A stretch of DNA of 16,823 nucleotides from Anaerolineaceae bacterium. GTDB taxonomy: Bacteria > Chloroflexota > Anaerolineae > Anaerolineales > Anaerolineaceae. Below, in pieces: positions 14,730 through 16,823 of the stretch. Under the pieces are notes generated by a model, which was not told where the DNA came from, searched no databases, and was given only the letters and a program-made list of their open reading frames with translations. Both the position numbers and the translations under genes were made by a program. The stretch is taken from the NCBI GenBank assembly GCA_014860845.1, contig JACZIY010000732.1, forward strand, positions 1-16,823, written 5' to 3'. Position 1 is the stretch's first letter. The number at the start of each line of letters is the position of its first letter.

Positions 14730-15911
14730 ATGAAGCAACCATCAAAACTGACCCGGTATAGCACGTTTGGTCTCCTATATTTTGCTCAAGGTTCGGTATT
14801 GAGCTACTTCACGGCATTAAACGCAATCTATCTTATATCATTTGGTCTTCATCTGGGGCAAATTGGATTAATCAGTGGGATTGCTTTAACCCCATTTGTT
14901 CTGAAAATTTTTTTGGGTATTCTGAGTGATCGGGTTAATTTATTTCAAATGGGGCACCGGAAACCATATATTGTTATTGGATTGATCATTCAGGCTTTGT
15001 GTTTATTTATTGTTCCATTTATAGATCCGGGAAAGAATTTTGCATTGTACGGTCTGATGGCATTTCTGGTGATGACCGGTATGGCGATGTATGACACGAC
15101 TACGGATGGTCTTGCTTTGGATACAACGCCGGAAGATGAAGCCGGTAAGATACAGGGCATCATGGTCGGTGGCAGGGCGATGGGTGTGGTAGTTCTGTCC
15201 AGTCTGATTGGTGTTCTGGCTCAGAACGTATCCTGGATGGCCGCCTTTTGGCTACTGGCTATTCTGACTTTAATACCGTTGGTTTTGCTGATTGGATTCA
15301 AAGAACCTCTAAGAAAAGCTGACCAAAAATTTGAGTGGAAGGCATTTGCGGCATTTAAACACTGGCCTATTATCGCCTTGGGGTTGTTGGGTGCTTTGTA
15401 TTCATTGATTATCAATGCTGTCAATGAAATCATTAATCCATTTCTACAATCAGATTTTGGTATCTCTGTAATGATGGCTGGATTTTTTACGACGGTGTGA
15501 GGAATTGGTGTTGTTGTTGGCGGAATAACCGGTGGTCCATTGACCGATCGGGTTGGACAACGGCGAGCTGTAGAAATTGCATTAGCCATTTCCTTCGTAT
15601 CGGTAGGTATCTTTTCATTCACGCCTACGGCAGCCATCGCCTGGCCTCTGGTTTTTATCTTCGGTTTGGTGTATGGTTATTATGAAACGGTTTATTTTGC
15701 GATTTCCATGCGAAAATCTGACCCCAGAATTGCGGCTTCGATGTTTTCGATCCTGATGGCAATTGCTAATATTGGGACAGGAATTGGTTTGCCAATTGCC
15801 GGTTTACTGGCAGAAGGTGTCGGATTTCGTTGGACATTTGCTATCATTGCCAGTTTGAATCTTCTGGCTATTCCGTTACTTCCGGCAATATTTGGGAAAA
15901 AAGAGAAATAA
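14730..15911 (+). pseudogene. AmpG-like MFS transporter interrupted by one in-frame TGA
   Basis: The reading frame spans 393 codon positions with a single TGA at codon 257 (15498-15500); no frameshift is needed. The first part (256 codons) has the usual MFS N-domain: 'LYFAQGSVLSYF' in helix 1, the loop 'SDRVNLFQMGHRKPYI' (about 70-85), and 'MYDTTTDGLALDTTPED' (about 120-136), which resembles AmpG/SLC33-type permeases. After the stop the same frame gives 'GIGVVVGGITGGPLTDRVGQRR', a second MFS cytoplasmic loop, and about four more helices, to TAA at 15909-15911. Together they make a normal 12-helix carrier; apart, neither half should transport. One-base change from TGG (Trp), CGA (Arg) or GGA (Gly) explains it. 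GGA lies seven bases before the ATG. It has its own promoter. Recent nonsense mutation, sequencing error and readthrough are all possible; conserved sequence after the stop says the event is recent. Confidence 0.8.
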
Positions 15912-15919
15912 GTAAAAGA

Positions 15920-15952
15920 AATGGGCTGTTTCATTTTGGGAAACAGCCCATT
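15920..15952. terminator. Bidirectional terminator between MFS gene and DUF5667 gene
   Basis: A perfect 13-bp stem pairs AATGGGCTGTTTC (15920-15932) with 15940-15952 around a 7-base loop. It begins nine bases past the MFS stop. The T tract is poor on the plus strand (TTGTATT) and moderate on the minus strand (TTCTTTTA). The two convergent genes end on either side. Confidence 0.75.
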
Positions 15953-16010
15953 GTATTCAATTTAATTCTCTGTTAGTCAGGAAATGATTAGGAATATGGG
16001 GAAATTATTT

Positions 16011-16817
16011 CTACTTTCCGCCGTTTCCACCACTTCCACCGTTGCCACCATTGTCATTATCACCCTGGTTGCCTCCATTGGGATGGTCATTGTATGAATT
16101 TTGGGCTCCGCCTGTTGTATCACCTTGATCGATGTCACCAGGTACGATTTCAGACCATCTGTTTCCAAGAAGATGCATCCACATAAAGGGATCCTCGACT
16201 GGATGTTGTATCTCGCCTTGATTTTGAACTTCTCCGACTTCTCCTTCAGTATCGAGAGCTCCGAACATATACATGTTCATCCATACATTCTCTAGTTTTT
16301 CTTCACCGTATTGTTTAGAAAAAGTAGTCATGAACTCAAGTTCACTGTTAAGCAACTCGGGTTCTTCAATACCAGCATCAACTAAACCAGTCTGATATGT
16401 AAACATATGGGCAAATTGATTTTGGAATGGTTCACCGGTTTGTTCACCTTTGTTCATCATCTTTTCTTGCTGTTGCAATTGATTTTGTACCATCAATAAC
16501 TTGCCAATTGGATCCTCAGTCTCTACACCAAATTGTAAAGCTCTTTGAAATGCATGTTGCCATTCAAATAATTGAGCTTCGTTGACAGTTTCACCTTCAC
16601 CAATTAATGTGTTGATTTCCTCAAACCGATAATTGGCATGTTTTAATGCAATGGCAAATTCGGTTTCTGGATTAGTTGCGAAACCCAATTCAATATCTTC
16701 TACCAGGGTTTTTACAGGGTAAAGTAAATCTCCTGGCAGGCTGTCTTGCGCAGCTACTGCGGTAATCCCACCACCCAATAAGAGTGAGAGGATCGTTGCG
16801 ATTGTTATAAGTTTCAT
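16011..16817 (-). CDS. Exported DUF5667-domain protein with Gly/Asn-rich tail
   Basis: A 268-aa protein beginning with a signal-peptide-like or membrane-anchor segment (KLITIATILSLLLGGGITAVAAQ, about 2-24), followed directly by 'DSLPGDLLYPVK' (25-36), the hallmark opening of DUF5667. The rest of the first half is amphipathic helix with the 'HANYRFEEI' signature (60-68). The C-terminus is low complexity, rich in Gly, Asn and Asp, and ends GGNGGSGGNGGK. DUF5667 proteins occur widely in Chloroflexota and Actinomycetota, often as extracytoplasmic parts of anti-sigma-type proteins; the function is unknown. Only six bases lie between this ATG and the window edge. The frame is open upstream and no ribosome binding site can be seen, so the gene may start further upstream with an extra N-terminal domain. 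Confidence 0.8.
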   Translation of the reverse strand: MKLITIATILSLLLGGGITAVAAQDSLPGDLLYPVKTLVEDIELGFATNPETEFAIALKHANYRFEEINTLIGEGETVNEAQLFEWQHAFQRALQFGVETEDPIGKLLMVQNQLQQQEKMMNKGEQTGEPFQNQFAHMFTYQTGLVDAGIEEPELLNSELEFMTTFSKQYGEEKLENVWMNMYMFGALDTEGEVGEVQNQGEIQHPVEDPFMWMHLLGNRWSEIVPGDIDQGDTTGGAQNSYNDHPNGGNQGDNDNGGNGGSGGNGGK

Positions 16818-16823
16818 GGAAAA

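Noticed and set aside
15498..15500. UGA recoded as Trp (alternative genetic code)
   Set aside because: Trp is encoded by TGG throughout the window and in-frame TGA does not recur inside other genes. The Agl23-NHL gene ends on TGA at the expected point after its last NHL blade. One isolated TGA fits mutation or error better.
15498..15545. Selenocysteine insertion at the MFS TGA
   Set aside because: I see no convincing bacterial SECIS hairpin just after the codon, and MFS carriers are not known selenoproteins.

Overview
The window looks like chromosomal DNA from an AT-rich, anaerobic or fermentative bacterium. The best guess is a low-GC member of the Chloroflexota (Anaerolineae-like). This rests on gene content: a tungsten/molybdopterin aldehyde:ferredoxin oxidoreductase, ClpC with a UVR domain, an Agl23-type membrane glycosyltransferase carrying an NHL propeller, a secreted DUF5667 protein, and the first codons of what looks like an archaeal/eukaryotic-type prolyl-tRNA synthetase. 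Lineage is inference. No mobile element, CRISPR array, rRNA or tRNA was recognised, and no gene-free stretch exceeds 300 bases.

Bases 1-2660 hold a minus-strand cluster that reads as one operon behind a near-consensus promoter: gmd (GDP-mannose 4,6-dehydratase, TTG start), a low-molecular-weight tyrosine phosphatase one base downstream, a MazG-like nucleotide pyrophosphohydrolase, a LOG-family nucleotide phosphoribohydrolase, and the start of proS running off the left edge. A strong intrinsic terminator (2747-2784) separates this from clpC (2805-5267, minus). clpC diverges from a plus-strand pair: a tandem GNAT acetyltransferase and a YvlD-like four-helix membrane protein.

Bases 6957-10052 are minus strand. 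They hold aor with a MoaD-like sulfur-carrier/pterin-assembly protein just upstream (a compact tungstoenzyme module), preceded by an EamA-type exporter. A plus-strand pair follows: a 143-aa PUA-like (ASCH/EVE-type) protein and a 51-aa glycine-zipper peptide.

Bases 10994-14506 (minus) encode a 1170-aa polytopic mannosyltransferase-like protein ending in a six-bladed NHL propeller. Divergent from it is an AmpG-like MFS transporter, broken by one in-frame TGA (15498-15500) with the rest of the frame intact. A 13-bp-stem hairpin separates it from a convergent gene for an exported DUF5667 protein with a Gly/Asn-rich tail at the right edge.

The most useful second looks are the interrupted MFS gene, the glycosyltransferase-NHL fusion, the palindromes placed on promoters (aor operon, MFS gene, clpC/GNAT intergenic region), and the small glycine-zipper gene. 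I did not find convincing evidence of an entirely new system.
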